Shown: one piece after another, positions 29,791 to 39,193 of the stretch
How positions within the stretch are numbered: the first letter of the stretch is position 1
How the letters are laid out: every line of letters starts with the position of its first letter
DNA from: Bifidobacterium polysaccharolyticum
Lineage (GTDB): Bacteria > Actinomycetota > Actinomycetes > Actinomycetales > Bifidobacteriaceae
Length of the DNA stretch: 64,000 nt
Assembly (NCBI RefSeq): GCF_016101585.1
Contig: NZ_JACFQG010000001.1
Location: 62,001 to 126,000 of the forward strand
Direction of reading: 5' to 3'
Notes under the pieces: model-generated
Told to the model about the DNA's origin: nothing
The model's database searches: none
The model's input: the letters and a program-made list of their open reading frames with translations, nothing else
Translations under genes and position numbers: made by a program

Positions 29791-29800
29791 GATTCGGCCC

Positions 29801-30247
29801 TCAGCGTCCCCACATGGGGTCGATCTCTTCGGGGTCACGCCCGTACAGGTCAGCCAGCTGGAGGACAAGCTCGTCGCGGATGATCAGCTCCAGCTCCGTG
29901 CGGTCTCGGGTCTTGCTCTGGATGGGCATTCGGTAGAGAACGATCCTGGCGGGGATGCCGCGGCCTGCCGGAAAACTGCGTGAGAAGAGGTCTGACTGGT
30001 CCTCCCATGGGGTGGGGTCGGATGGCGGTACATCCTCGACCGCGAATTGGACGGGCTTGACCAGTTGTGGCCAGCCGGCACCCAACCGCCGAATTTGAGC
30101 TGCTGTCAGATCGTCGAAGATTCCGCATCTGGTGCGATAGCGGGGCAGGCGGGTGCCGAAGGTGGGCCGACGAATCCCCCGGCCATGACTGTTCCGGTAG
30201 ACGCTACGGGACCAAGGCGGCTGATCGTTGATCATGACACTCACCAT
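29801..30247 (-). CDS. Metallopeptidase-family (DUF1025-like) protein lacking the HExxH motif
   Basis: 148 residues from the ATG at 30247, which has a G-rich site before it. The body resembles the zincin-like DUF1025 family: a basic head, 'FAVEDVPP', then 'IPARIVLYRMPI' and a final helix. In true family members this helix reads H-E-x-x-H-H; here the same position is D-E-L-V-L-Q (IIRDELVLQLADLYG), so zinc binding and peptidase activity are unlikely. The gene is convergent with DUF5719, 10 bp apart. Its neighbourhood (WhiB2, GT2, phosphomannomutase-like) matches that of the mycobacterial homologue. Confidence 0.7.
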   Translation of the reverse strand: MVSVMINDQPPWSRSVYRNSHGRGIRRPTFGTRLPRYRTRCGIFDDLTAAQIRRLGAGWPQLVKPVQFAVEDVPPSDPTPWEDQSDLFSRSFPAGRGIPARIVLYRMPIQSKTRDRTELELIIRDELVLQLADLYGRDPEEIDPMWGR

Positions 30248-30327
30248 AGCCCCCAACCCGGAGGCATTTTTCGATTCAGGGTGTCTTGTAGCATGGAGCG
30301 ATGATCGACAAGCGGATGGGAGCAATC

Positions 30328-31140
30328 ATGGCGGAGGATGGTGCGGTGAACGTGGCCTGGTGGGGCAGCCAAGACATAAGGTCCATCTGCGCACGGGCAC
30401 GGGTGCTGGCCTTCGATCTGGACAACACCCTGGCGCTGTCCAAGACCCGCATGGACCAGACCATGGCTGTCCATTTCGCTGCCCTCACCCGGTTCCGGCC
30501 CGTGGCCATCGTCTCTGGCGGGCGGTTCAGCCAGTTCCGCGACCAGGTGTTGGATGCCCTGCCTGAGGATACCTGTTTCAATCAGCTGCATCTGATGCCC
30601 ACCAGCGGCACTCGCTACTACCGCTGGCAGGATGGAAGCTGGGGTTGCGTTTATGCCCACGATCTGAGCACCCAGGACCGGCAGGCCGCCGAGGCCAGCC
30701 TGGAGCGCAGGGCCAAGCAGCTGGGAGACTGGGAGGAGCAGGTCTGGGGGCCGCGCATCGAGGATCGCGGCAGCCAGATAACCTTCTCCGCCCTGGGTCA
30801 GCAGGCCCCAGTCCAAGCCAAGGAGGCCTGGGATCCGGACAACAGCCGCAAGGATGCCCTAGCCCGGGCCGTGGCCGCAGACCTGCCCCACCTGCAGGTG
30901 CGATCCGGCGGCTCCACCAGCGTGGACATCTCAGCCAAGGGCATCGACAAGGCCTATGCCATGACCTCCCTGGCCAAGATACTGGGCGTAGATGTCGGTC
31001 AGATCGCTTTCGTGGGCGACCGGATGGATCCGGACGGCAACGATTATCCAGCTGCTATGGCCGGGGCCATGGCTCTGCGTGTGCATAATCCGGCCGATAC
31101 CCTGGACCTGATCCGGGCTCTTGAGGCAGATCTGGTCTGA
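30328..31140 (+). CDS. HAD-IIB hydrolase, phosphomannomutase-like
   Basis: 270 residues. HAD motif I is LAFDLDNTLA with both aspartates, motif II the 'VAIVSGGRF' serine, and motif IV 'FVGDRMDPDGNDYP'. A cap region carries 'GGSTSVDISAKGIDKAYAM'. This combination is that of eukaryote-type phosphomannomutases and sugar phosphatases of the HAD-IIB class, so it may make mannose-1-phosphate for the neighbouring envelope enzymes or remove a sugar phosphate. The ATG at 30328 has GGGAG upstream; one nine codons earlier (30301) is possible. Confidence 0.75.
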   Translation: MAEDGAVNVAWWGSQDIRSICARARVLAFDLDNTLALSKTRMDQTMAVHFAALTRFRPVAIVSGGRFSQFRDQVLDALPEDTCFNQLHLMPTSGTRYYRWQDGSWGCVYAHDLSTQDRQAAEASLERRAKQLGDWEEQVWGPRIEDRGSQITFSALGQQAPVQAKEAWDPDNSRKDALARAVAADLPHLQVRSGGSTSVDISAKGIDKAYAMTSLAKILGVDVGQIAFVGDRMDPDGNDYPAAMAGAMALRVHNPADTLDLIRALEADLV

Positions 31141-31169
31141 ACCTGCTGAACCTGTCTGCAGACAATCCT

Positions 31170-31199
31170 GTGAGCGGATGGTCTGTGAACGGATGGTCT
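31170..31199. repeat. Tandem 15-bp direct repeat
   Basis: Two adjacent copies, TGTGAGCGGATGGTC and TGTGAACGGATGGTC, differ at one base and lie in the gap before the comF-like gene. They may be a small duplication or two regulator half-sites. Confidence 0.6.
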
Positions 31200-31261
31200 G
31201 TTCATGCACATGGCTCTGTCCTGCTTTCCTATCCTCAATGTTTGAGGGTTGACTAGGCGTT

Positions 31262-32017
31262 ATGTGCAACCTTTCATTGGCATCCGGCCGGTTCCGACAG
31301 GCCGCTTATACTGTCGCCTCAGCCTTGGTCAGCTCGGCGCTGGACTTGCTGGCTCCTCGATCCTGCGCCGGCTGTGATCGCCCCGATCTTCTGCTATGCC
31401 CCACTTGCAGATCCCTGCTCTTCCGGCCCCTGTCGGTGCCTGCGCCCGCCTATGCCATGGGCCTGGCTCTGGCCTGTGCTCCATATCGAGGACCTGTCAG
31501 GCGGATCATTCTAGCTTGGAAGGACCACGACAACCGGCCCTTGGACGCACCCTTGGGCCAGGTCATGGCCGATCTTGCTCCAGTTCTGGCCAGACTGATC
31601 GATCCTCTGCTCCGGTCCAAGCCTGCGAAGGCGATCCTGGTGGTTCCCGCCCCCTCCTCGGCTGCCTCCCTGCGAAGGCGGGGGAGGGTTCATCTGCAGC
31701 CGATCCTTTTGTCTCTGGTTCAGGCTCTGCAGGAGCAGGGCCTGACTGCCAGTGTGGAACCCGCGCTGATCATGAACTCCGTCAGCACCAAGTCCGTCCA
31801 GGCGGGCGGCCGCCGGAACCGTTCGCGTCGGCTGGCAGGCCGGATCGCGGTTGCGGATCCCTTACGGTTGGCCGGCCATCCCGTCCTGGTGGTGGACGAC
31901 ATCATTACCACAGGATCCACCATCCGCCAGTGCGCTCGTGCCCTGGAGACCGCAGGCGCCCTGCCGTTGGCTGCCTTAGCTCTAGCGGCCGTTTCTCCAG
32001 GCCATGAGGATCTCTAG
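31262..32017 (+). CDS. ComF family phosphoribosyltransferase-like protein
   Basis: 251 residues. An N-terminal zinc ribbon has C35, C38, C46 and C49 (C-x2-C-x7-C-x2-C). The C-terminal type I phosphoribosyltransferase domain carries the PRPP loop [13 protein letters not shown] at 208-220. ComF proteins take part in DNA uptake in competent bacteria, but are widespread in species not known to be competent. It is convergent with umuC and overlaps its end by four bases. The start is ATG at 31262 with a weak ribosome site. Confidence 0.85.
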   Translation: MCNLSLASGRFRQAAYTVASALVSSALDLLAPRSCAGCDRPDLLLCPTCRSLLFRPLSVPAPAYAMGLALACAPYRGPVRRIILAWKDHDNRPLDAPLGQVMADLAPVLARLIDPLLRSKPAKAILVVPAPSSAASLRRRGRVHLQPILLSLVQALQEQGLTASVEPALIMNSVSTKSVQAGGRRNRSRRLAGRIAVADPLRLAGHPVLVVDDIITTGSTIRQCARALETAGALPLAALALAAVSPGHEDL

Positions 32018-33366
32018 CGGGCCTGGACCACGGCCATCTCATCCCAGCGGGTGGTAGATCGGGGGGAGAGCATGCCCCGGTTCATGGCCCAGTCGGCCCC
32101 TGTATCCTCGTCGCCTCGGCCCTTGCCGCGGATGCCTCCGTAGCCTACGCCCACCCGGAAGGGACCGAAACGACGGGTGGCATCCTCTAGGACATCCCCC
32201 AGACCATGGGTGTCCCGGGCTGCGTCCAGGCCTTCCAGGGTGCGGAAGTGGTCGGCATCAGTCAGATCCAACAGAACCACCCCGGCTCGGATCCAGCGGG
32301 CGTGCGGATCCACTCGACCCTTGAGCGCCCGGCTGGCTGCGCCGGCGATGACCAGGGGGTCGTCGCTGGGATCCTCCAGGATGACAGTCCGGCCGACTGC
32401 GCAGAACTGCTGGGGCGCATAGGGACTGGTGGAGCAGAAGACCCGCACCTTGCCGCACAGGCCGTGCTGTCGACGCAGACGGCGGCAGGCCTTCTGGGCA
32501 TAGATGCTCAGCGCCTGGGCCAGAGTGGTGTAGCCCTCGATAGGGTGGGAGAACATGCGCGAGCACAGAATCTGATCGGTGCGCACACCCCTGGCGGCAT
32601 CCGCCTCGGGTTCGATGCAGGGCCGTCCCCTCAATTCCAGGACAGTGCGTTGCAGCATGACGGAGAACCGGTGACGGATCAGCGAGGGATCGGCATCGCG
32701 CAGATCCAGAGCGGTGGTGATGCCCATGCCCATGAGCCTGCCTGTCAGCCGTCGGCCCACCCCCCAAACCTGGTCGACGGGCACTGATGCCAGAGCCTGG
32801 TCGCCGTACTGGGCTTCCACCTGGCTCCAGAGGGTGATTCCCTCGGTCGAGGGATGGTCCTTGGCCCAGTGGTTGGCCACCTTGGCCAGGGTCTTGGTAG
32901 GCGCCACCCCCACGCTGACGGGAATGCCGGTGGACCGCAGGACTGCGGCACGTAGCTCCCGGCAGATCTCGACAGTGCGCTTGTCGTTCCAGATGCTGTC
33001 CATGAAGCACTCGTCGATGGAATAGACCTCCTGGTTGGGCAGGAAATGGGCCATGATGGCCATCATGCGCCGGGAGAGGCTGGCGTAGAGCTCATAGTTG
33101 GAACTGCGGGCCACCACCCCGTCCTGTAGGGCCCGTTCACGAATGGTGAACCAGGGTGTGCCGTTGGTGATGCCCAGGGCCTTGGCCGGGCGGTTGCGGG
33201 CCACTACACAGCCGTCATTGTTGGACAGCACGACCACCGGGCGGTCAGCCAGGGAAGGGTCGAAGACGGCCTCGCAGGAGGCAAAGAAAGAATTGGCATC
33301 AGCCAGGACTACTCGGCCTGTCAGAGCGGTCCCGGGTGCAGGATCGGCCGGTTTTGGCGTGCTCAT
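32014..33366 (-). CDS. umuC: Y-family DNA polymerase V catalytic subunit
   Basis: 450 residues. Error-prone translesion polymerase. Catalytic acidic residues are in [15 protein letters not shown] near the N-terminus and YSIDECFMD (the SxDE motif), followed by helix-hairpin-helix ([15 protein letters not shown]) and little-finger domains. Full length compared with UmuC (about 420). Its start codon overlaps the umuD stop (ATGA), making a two-gene operon under the LexA box at 34005-34020. Confidence 0.93.
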   Translation of the reverse strand: MSTPKPADPAPGTALTGRVVLADANSFFASCEAVFDPSLADRPVVVLSNNDGCVVARNRPAKALGITNGTPWFTIRERALQDGVVARSSNYELYASLSRRMMAIMAHFLPNQEVYSIDECFMDSIWNDKRTVEICRELRAAVLRSTGIPVSVGVAPTKTLAKVANHWAKDHPSTEGITLWSQVEAQYGDQALASVPVDQVWGVGRRLTGRLMGMGITTALDLRDADPSLIRHRFSVMLQRTVLELRGRPCIEPEADAARGVRTDQILCSRMFSHPIEGYTTLAQALSIYAQKACRRLRRQHGLCGKVRVFCSTSPYAPQQFCAVGRTVILEDPSDDPLVIAGAASRALKGRVDPHARWIRAGVVLLDLTDADHFRTLEGLDAARDTHGLGDVLEDATRRFGPFRVGVGYGGIRGKGRGDEDTGADWAMNRGMLSPRSTTRWDEMAVVQAR

Positions 33367-33980
33367 GCCGACCCCCAGCCCGTGGAAGGATAGGCGGGTT
33401 TTCGGCCCTGGCTTCCCGTACGCCTGCGTTCATGCAGGGTGTGTCCGGGATAGGTGACCTGCGGCAGGGGAGAGCCGCTCCGGGATTCGCCCTTGGTGTC
33501 TACCCGCTGCCAGTGGTAGTTGCCGATGACCACCCCCCAGATGACCAGTTCCTCGCCCTCCTGGGGCATGAAGTCGGGGTAGGCGGGGTTCTCGGCCCGC
33601 AACATGGTCCGTCCCTTGTACCTGGCCAGCCGCTTGACCAGCAGCTCGTCGTCCAGGATGGCGATGACGATGTCCCCCTCACGTGGCTCCAGGGAACGGT
33701 CGACCACCAGCAGATCCCCATCGAAGATGCCGGCGCCGGTCATGGAATCGCCTGCCACATGGATGATGAAGGTGGCGTCGGGGTGGACGATGACGTTCTG
33801 ATCGAAGCTGAAGTCGCCGCTGAAGTAGTCCTGAGCGACTGAGGGAAAGCCGGCGTGGACGGCCTCCAAGGCCTGGGGAACGGGACTGGGGTGCCCTCGG
33901 AAGAGGCTCAGGGCATCGACCCGGCACTCCGGCAGAGAAGCAGGGGCCGCCTCTGGCGACCCATGGATGGTAGCGACCAT
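33363..33980 (-). CDS. umuD: UmuD-like S24 autoprotease
   Basis: 205 residues from the ATG at 33980 (GAGGTG ribosome site); a further in-frame ATG at 34004 would lie inside the LexA box and is unlikely. Self-cleavage site A43-G44 in 'EAVHAGFPS', catalytic serine S79 (GDSM) and lysine K116 (LLVKRLARY). RecA filament triggers cleavage, and the shortened dimer activates UmuC. The protein is longer than E. coli UmuD (139), with about 40 extra residues at each end. Confidence 0.92.
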   Translation of the reverse strand: MVATIHGSPEAAPASLPECRVDALSLFRGHPSPVPQALEAVHAGFPSVAQDYFSGDFSFDQNVIVHPDATFIIHVAGDSMTGAGIFDGDLLVVDRSLEPREGDIVIAILDDELLVKRLARYKGRTMLRAENPAYPDFMPQEGEELVIWGVVIGNYHWQRVDTKGESRSGSPLPQVTYPGHTLHERRRTGSQGRKPAYPSTGWGSA

Positions 33981-34004
33981 GGCACACCTCGAACTCGATG
34001 ACAT

Positions 34005-34020
34005 TCGAACAAATGTTCGA
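34005..34020. promoter_or_regulatory. LexA (SOS) box of umuDC
   Basis: TCGAACAAATGTTCGA is a 16-base palindrome fitting the actinobacterial/Bacillus-type LexA consensus (CGAAC-N4-GTTCG). It lies 25 bp before the umuD ATG. The same 16 bases recur in coaE before uvrB. Confidence 0.9.
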
Positions 34021-34068
34021 TTTCATTATGAGTCGAAGTCCGCCTCCCAGTCAATGCGGCGCGTCGGA

Positions 34069-35190
34069 TCAGTCGGAACGGCCCACGCCCTCCTCGTCCT
34101 CGTCGAGGTCACGGTGATATCTGGGCAGGGTGATCTCGAAGTCCGCTCCGCGCGGATCGTCCACCACCTGCACCTGACCTCCATGCAGCTGGGCCGCCCA
34201 GCGCGCGATGGACAGTCCCAGCCCGGTGCCGCCCGACTCCGTGCCCGGCCCGGCCTTGCCTTTGACGAAACGCCGGAAGATATCGGTACGGGCCTCGGGA
34301 GGTATCTGCGAGCCGAAGTTGACCACGTTGGTGACTATGGTCTCCTGCTGCCGGTCCTCGTGGGCTTGGATCAGCACCGTGGTGCCGTCGGCCGAGTGCT
34401 TCAGGGCGTTGCTGATGACGTTGGTGAAGAGCTGGCGCAGCCGGTCCTGGTCGCCCTCCATTCTCAGGCCCTTCTCCAGGTCCACCTGGATGTCGTGGGC
34501 GTGCCCGGCATCGGCTATGGCTAGGGGCTGAAGGGTCTCGTCGATGAAGTCCCCGAAGTCGAAGTCCTCGATTTGCAGGCTGGCGGCCCCGGCCTCCATC
34601 CTCGACAGGTCCAACAGGAAGGCGATCAGGTCGGACAGACGATGGGTCTGCTCCAGAATTCCCTCCAGGTTGGCTGGTGTGGGCTCGGTCACCCCGTCCG
34701 CCATGTTCTCCACCATGGCCTGCAGGGCCGAGACCGGGGTACGCAGCTCGTGGCTGACATTGGCCACCATGTCCCGGCGCATCTGGTCGGCGTGCTGGAG
34801 CTCCTCGGCCATCTCGTTGAAGGACTGGGCCAGGAGCCCCACCTCGTCATGGCTGGTCGTGGTGGCGTGGACCCGGACCGTGTAGTCCCCGTCGGCCATG
34901 GCCTCGGCAGCATCCCGCATCTGCCGCAGGGGGGCGGTGAGTCCTCGGGAGAAGAAATAGGTGATTCCCAAGGCCACCACCAGGGTCAGCGGCATGGCAA
35001 TCCAGCCGCTCCAGCCCATCTTCAGCAGGAACCAGGCCATGACGAAGGCGATGGCTGTGGAGATGATGATCAGAACGCTCAGCTCCACCTTCAATGAGGC
35101 GAAGGATCCGATGGGCCGTTCGCGGTCCACCCGTGCACTCAGACTGGGTCCCTTGCGCCGGCTCCTGCCGTCCTTGCTCATGGTGTGCAT
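34069..35190 (-). CDS. Membrane sensor histidine kinase (HAMP-HisKA-HATPase)
   Basis: 373 residues. Two transmembrane helices (about 36-56 and 62-81) with almost no extracellular loop, HAMP (about 82-135), HisKA with H147 in VANVSHELRTPV, and HATPase with 'GTGLGLSIARW'. The absence of a sensory loop implies sensing in the membrane or through a partner. It follows its response regulator by 9 bp. The shape recalls SenX3/PhoR- or BaeS-type kinases; the signal is unknown. Confidence 0.88.
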   Translation of the reverse strand: MHTMSKDGRSRRKGPSLSARVDRERPIGSFASLKVELSVLIIISTAIAFVMAWFLLKMGWSGWIAMPLTLVVALGITYFFSRGLTAPLRQMRDAAEAMADGDYTVRVHATTTSHDEVGLLAQSFNEMAEELQHADQMRRDMVANVSHELRTPVSALQAMVENMADGVTEPTPANLEGILEQTHRLSDLIAFLLDLSRMEAGAASLQIEDFDFGDFIDETLQPLAIADAGHAHDIQVDLEKGLRMEGDQDRLRQLFTNVISNALKHSADGTTVLIQAHEDRQQETIVTNVVNFGSQIPPEARTDIFRRFVKGKAGPGTESGGTGLGLSIARWAAQLHGGQVQVVDDPRGADFEITLPRYHRDLDEDEEGVGRSD

Positions 35191-35199
35191 CCGCGGCCG

Positions 35200-35937
35200 T
35201 TACCGCTGGTCCTGGTCCTGATCCTCGGGCGGCTCGAAGGCGTAGCCCACTCCATGCACGGTGCGGATCATCTGCGAGCCCAGCTTGTGACGCAGGGCCT
35301 TGACGTGGGAATCCACCGTCCTGGTGCCCGAGGCATCCACCCAGTCCCAGACCTCCTCCAGCAGCTTCTCGCGGGTGAGTACGGACTTAGGTCGGCGGGC
35401 CAGCGTCGCCAGCAGGTCGAATTCGGTGGGGGTCAGATGGATCTGCTCCCCGCGTAGGGTCACGATGCGCTGGGCCGGGTCGATGACCAGGGATCCAAAA
35501 TCCAGCACCTTCTCGTTCTCGGAGTTCTTGGCGATGACCTTGGCCCGCTCCACCCGGCGCAGGAGGGCCTTGCAGCGGGCGATCAGCTCGCGCATGGAGA
35601 AGGGCTTGGTCATATAATCGTCGGCACCGGCGCCCAGACCGGTCACCTTGTCGGCCTCATCGTCCCGGGCGGTCAGAATCAGCACCGGTACCGGCCGCTC
35701 GGCCACGATCCTCTTGGTGGCCTCCAGTCCGTCCATGACGGGCAGCATGATATCCATGATGACCAGGTCGGGTTTGATCTGGGATGCGGCCTGCACGGCG
35801 CTGGCACCGTCCGAGGCCACCCGTGCCGTCCACCCTTCGGCGGTGATGCGCTGGGCGATGGCGGTGGCCAGGGTGGGTTCGTCCTCAACCACCAGGATGG
35901 TGCTGGGTGTAGTGTAGCGGCTTGTGTTTTTGATCAT
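35200..35937 (-). CDS. OmpR/PhoB-family response regulator
   Basis: 245 residues. Receiver domain with phosphate acceptor D62 (VIMDIMLPVMDG) and K111, then a winged-helix DNA-binding domain with 'LTPTEFDLLATLARRP' and 'TVDSHVKALRHKLG'. Cotranscribed with the kinase downstream and divergent from carD. The carD neighbour recalls the RegX3-SenX3 region of actinobacteria, which governs phosphate response, but no phosphate-box sequence was recognised. ATG with AGAGGTAGG before it. Confidence 0.9.
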   Translation of the reverse strand: MIKNTSRYTTPSTILVVEDEPTLATAIAQRITAEGWTARVASDGASAVQAASQIKPDLVIMDIMLPVMDGLEATKRIVAERPVPVLILTARDDEADKVTGLGAGADDYMTKPFSMRELIARCKALLRRVERAKVIAKNSENEKVLDFGSLVIDPAQRIVTLRGEQIHLTPTEFDLLATLARRPKSVLTREKLLEEVWDWVDASGTRTVDSHVKALRHKLGSQMIRTVHGVGYAFEPPEDQDQDQR

Positions 35938-36161
35938 GCCTACCTCTGTCTTCGATCACTGATCCGCAAAACGATGCTCGTCATGCGGGGTGGAGCCTTG
36001 TCGGCATTCGTTCCACCACCGTCGTTTCTTCCAGAATAGTCTTCAGAGCCTCCAGGGGAAGTGTGCTCGCAGAGAATCGCGTCGTCGTCGAGTCCCCGTC
36101 GGCAAGTCCATACGCAATGGCATTATTATATGGTATTTTCTCGACTCGTTCTGGAGGGCAT

Positions 36162-36782
36162 ATGGGTTACAAGGTCGGTGACATGGTCGTCTATCCGCGT
36201 CATGGGGCCGCCAGAGTGGATGCCATCACCGAACGGACCGTCAAGGGTGTCACCCGCAAGTACCTGCAGCTGTCCGTGCTCTCCTCGGATGGGCTGGTCA
36301 TCAACGTCCCCGTCGAGAACGCGGCCAAGGTGGGCGTCAGGGACATCGTCGACGCCAAGGCGGTGGCCAAGGTCTTCGAGATTCTGCGCACTCCGGTGGT
36401 CGAGGAGAAGGAGATGAACTGGTCCCGCCGCTACAAGCTGAACGTAGAGAAGATCGCCACCGGCGAGGTCAACAAGATCGCCGAAGTGGTGCGCGACCTC
36501 TCCCAACGCGACGTGGACGAGCACGGGCTGTCGGCGGGCGAGAAGCGGATGCTGATCAAGGCCCGCAAGATCCTGACCTCCGAGATCGCCCTGTCCGAGA
36601 ATCTGGACGAGGACGAGGCCCAGCGTCTGCTGGATGTCAATCTGGGCTATGCGGAGCCCATGCCCGGTGACGACAAGCACCATACCAAGTCTCCCACGGA
36701 GCCAGCTTCCAAGACTCTGGCACGGGTGGCCCAGGAGGCTGCCAAGACCAAGGGCAAGGGTAAGACCAAGGGTAAGCGCTGA
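36162..36782 (+). CDS. carD: CarD-family RNA polymerase-binding transcription factor
   Basis: 206 residues. The N-terminal RNA-polymerase-interacting domain begins GYKVGDMVVYPRHG, followed by the helical DNA-binding domain with the conserved tryptophan in 'EMNWSRRYKLN'. It stabilises the open promoter complex at vegetative and rRNA promoters. The C-terminus carries an extra Lys/Gly/Thr-rich basic tail of about 40 residues, longer than mycobacterial CarD (162). ATG with GGAGGG before it. The next gene is ispF, with no ispD between as in Mycobacterium. Confidence 0.92.
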   Translation: MGYKVGDMVVYPRHGAARVDAITERTVKGVTRKYLQLSVLSSDGLVINVPVENAAKVGVRDIVDAKAVAKVFEILRTPVVEEKEMNWSRRYKLNVEKIATGEVNKIAEVVRDLSQRDVDEHGLSAGEKRMLIKARKILTSEIALSENLDEDEAQRLLDVNLGYAEPMPGDDKHHTKSPTEPASKTLARVAQEAAKTKGKGKTKGKR

Positions 36783-36796
36783 GGCCGGAGCCGGCC

Positions 36797-37276
36797 ATGG
36801 ATCATCCAAGCATCGGACTGGGTTTTGATGCCCATCGCTTCGATCCGACTGGTGAACGTCCCCTCTGGCTGGCCTGCCTGTCCTGGAATGATGGAACCCC
36901 CGGCCTGCTGGGCGATTCTGACGGTGATGCAGCTGCCCATGCCCTGATTGATGCCATCCTGTCAGCTACTGACTTGGGCGATATAGGCACCTTGTTCGGC
37001 CTGGGTGCACAGGCTCCTGGAGCGGGCATGCATGGGGCAGCCATGTTGGAGAAAACCATGACCTGCCTGCATGAGCACGGTCGCAGGCTGCTCAATGCTT
37101 CCCTGGTTATCGTCGGCCAGCGCCCCAGACTTTCTTCTCGTCGCCACCTGGCGCAGCAGGCCATGAGCCAGGCAGTTGGCGCACCGGTTCGGCTGACCGC
37201 CACCACCACTGATGGCATGGGTTTTACCGGTCACGACGAGGGCATCGCCGTCATGGCCACCGCGCTGGTGGGCTGA
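36797..37276 (+). CDS. ispF: 2-C-methyl-D-erythritol 2,4-cyclodiphosphate synthase
   Basis: 159 residues. Makes the cyclodiphosphate intermediate of the non-mevalonate isoprenoid pathway. Zinc ligands are D11 and H13 (GFDAHRF) and H48 (DAAAHALIDA). Also visible are 'LSATDLGDIGTLF' and the late TTTDGMGFTG of the CDP pocket. Cotranscribed with carD (14 bp gap) and convergent with the metal transporter. Confidence 0.93.
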   Translation: MDHPSIGLGFDAHRFDPTGERPLWLACLSWNDGTPGLLGDSDGDAAAHALIDAILSATDLGDIGTLFGLGAQAPGAGMHGAAMLEKTMTCLHEHGRRLLNASLVIVGQRPRLSSRRHLAQQAMSQAVGAPVRLTATTTDGMGFTGHDEGIAVMATALVG

Positions 37277-37282
37277 CTGGCA

Positions 37283-38110
37283 TCAGGCACGCAGGGCTGT
37301 CCATCCCTTGGCCAGAGCCCAAAAGAGGGTGGATAGGGTCACGATGATGAAGCTTGGCGGGGCTGGCACCATGGCCGAAATCACCAGGCCTCCCCAGATG
37401 GAAGCCAGGCAGATCAGTCCCGACAGAAGCATGGCCCTCAGGGGAGAGGCCACCAGGATGTTGGCCGTGGCCGCTGGGGTGACGACCAGAGCGAAGATGA
37501 GCAGGGTCCCCACTGCTGGCACGGCGATGGTGATAACCCCGGCCATGATGGCCATGAAGGTCAGGTTCATCAGCCCGATGGGCACGCCGCGAGCCTGGGC
37601 CACCTGCTCATCCAGGGAGCTGAAAAGCAAGGGCCGATAGATCAGAGCCAGCAGGATTAACAGGACTGCGTCGAAGATTATGAAGCCGATGACCTGCCCT
37701 CGGGTGATGGTCAGGATGGATCCGAAGAGGATGGCCTGCATCTGCTGGGAGGCCGAACTGGACATCCTGGCGAAGAAGAGCCCCAGACCGGTGGCAAAGG
37801 CCAGGACCGTGCCTGTGGCGATTTCCCTCTGGGAGGCTCGCTTGCCCAGGGCTCCGATGACCAGTGCCCCGCCCAGGGCGAACAGGCCCATGCCGGCAGA
37901 GACCGGCAGCCCAAGCAGGACGGCCCCCGTGGCGCCTGGCAACCCGATGTGGGCCAGGGCATGGGCGGCGAAGGTGGAGTGTCTGGCGATGGTGAAGTAG
38001 CCCATGGCTCCGGCGGCCACAGCGATGCACAGACCAGCCACCATGGCGTTACGCATAAAGGGAGCGGCGAGGATTTCCATCCAATGGGGATCGAAGACTT
38101 GTGTGGTCAT
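37283..38110 (-). CDS. Metal ABC transporter permease (ABC-3 / ZnuB type)
   Basis: 275 residues with about eight transmembrane segments. Family features include 'HALAHIGLPGATGAVLLGLPV' (shown here as part of the second loop) and the late 'IAVPAVGTLLIFALVVTPAATA'. Probably imports zinc or manganese. Its ATG overlaps the stop of the ATPase gene. No binding-protein gene is next to it, which is incomplete for an importer. Confidence 0.88.
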   Translation of the reverse strand: MTTQVFDPHWMEILAAPFMRNAMVAGLCIAVAAGAMGYFTIARHSTFAAHALAHIGLPGATGAVLLGLPVSAGMGLFALGGALVIGALGKRASQREIATGTVLAFATGLGLFFARMSSSASQQMQAILFGSILTITRGQVIGFIIFDAVLLILLALIYRPLLFSSLDEQVAQARGVPIGLMNLTFMAIMAGVITIAVPAVGTLLIFALVVTPAATANILVASPLRAMLLSGLICLASIWGGLVISAMVPAPPSFIIVTLSTLFWALAKGWTALRA

Positions 38111-38982
38111 GAGGTCCTTTCCCGGTCCGTCCCATGCAGGCGGGCCACCTGGCTGGGTTGGTAGCGATTGTGGACGGGTCCGATCGGCTCGTCCATGTCG
38201 GGGGCTACGAACATGTCCCCCTGGGGTGTGGTGACCACCTCCACCTTGGTGCCGTAGAGGTGGGTGAGCAGGTCCGAGTCCAGCACGTCGTCCATGCGGG
38301 CGTAGTGGGGGTGCCCGTCCAGCAGGTAGACCGCCCCGGTCAGCACCGGCAGCAGCATGTTCAGGTCATGGGCCACCACTTGGATGGTCATGCCCAGACG
38401 GCTGTTGAGCTGTGCCAGCAGGTGGACGGTGGCGCGCTGCCCGGCCAGATCCAGATTGGCCAAGGGCTCATCAAGCATGAGCAGATAAGGATCGCAGACC
38501 AGGGCCTGGGCGATTGCCACCCGCTGGCGCAGGCCGCCGGAGAGCTGTGACAGGCGCAGGTGTGCCCTGTCCTCCACGCCGACGAAGCGCATGGCCTTTC
38601 TGGCGCGCTCGCGGTCCTGCCTAGTGACGGGGTGGATGCCGAAACGGGTGCCGGTCAGCCCGAGCAGAACGGACTGCTCAGCCGTCAGGTTGGAGTCGAT
38701 ATCCGAGGTATAGCTCTGGGGTACGTAGCCGATGTGGTCGTTGGCTTGGCCGGCCGGCTGCCCCAGGACCTGCAGGCTGCCGGCATCCAGGGGGAGCAAG
38801 CCCAGCTCGGCCTGCATCATGCTGGTTTTGCCGGTGCCGTTGGTGCCCACGATGGCTGTTACGGTCCCCGATGGAATGGCGAAGGTCCCCTCCGACCAGA
38901 TCAGCCGCCCGGATCGGCGGATGGCGGCATGGTCGAAGACGATGCAGGCCTGCGTGGATGTTCTATCTGTGTCCGTATCCAT
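38107..38982 (-). CDS. Metal ABC transporter ATP-binding protein
   Basis: 291 residues. Walker A GTNGTGKT (46-53), signature LSGGLRQR, Walker B LLMLDEP and the His switch VAHD are all intact. A C-terminal extension of about 50 residues follows the ATPase core. The ATG at 38982 has GAAGGA before it; an earlier in-frame start at 39069 is unlikely because it would lie upstream of the probable operator at 39025-39043. It forms a two-gene operon with the permease. Confidence 0.87.
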   Translation of the reverse strand: MDTDTDRTSTQACIVFDHAAIRRSGRLIWSEGTFAIPSGTVTAIVGTNGTGKTSMMQAELGLLPLDAGSLQVLGQPAGQANDHIGYVPQSYTSDIDSNLTAEQSVLLGLTGTRFGIHPVTRQDRERARKAMRFVGVEDRAHLRLSQLSGGLRQRVAIAQALVCDPYLLMLDEPLANLDLAGQRATVHLLAQLNSRLGMTIQVVAHDLNMLLPVLTGAVYLLDGHPHYARMDDVLDSDLLTHLYGTKVEVVTTPQGDMFVAPDMDEPIGPVHNRYQPSQVARLHGTDRERTS

Positions 38983-39024
38983 GGCGTCCTTCTCACAGGC
39001 ATCCAAATTAGTGATCCTGCTCTT

Positions 39025-39043
39025 ATTGAGCATGATTCTCATT
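39025..39043. promoter_or_regulatory. Possible Fur/Zur-type operator before the metal transporter
   Basis: Read on the minus strand, AATGAGAATCATGCTCAAT is an imperfect inverted repeat (AATGAG / CTCAAT) with an AT-rich core. It resembles Fur/Zur-family metal-repressor sites and lies about 45 bp before the transporter start. Confidence 0.45.
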
Positions 39044-39193
39044 ATGGTGGAGAAGGGGACAGCGCGCAACTTCGTCAGCCAAGTCCTCCCGGACCGGCCA
39101 TTGGACAGTGGTTCCAGTCGGGGAGGAATCTGCGCTAGTCTGGCTCAGACAACTTTGACAAGGGTTTGCGCCCGCTTGAATGATGGAGACCTA

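Noticed and set aside
31170-31199. Tandem 15-bp repeat as the start of a CRISPR array
   Set aside because: Only two copies, adjacent without spacers, and no cas genes.
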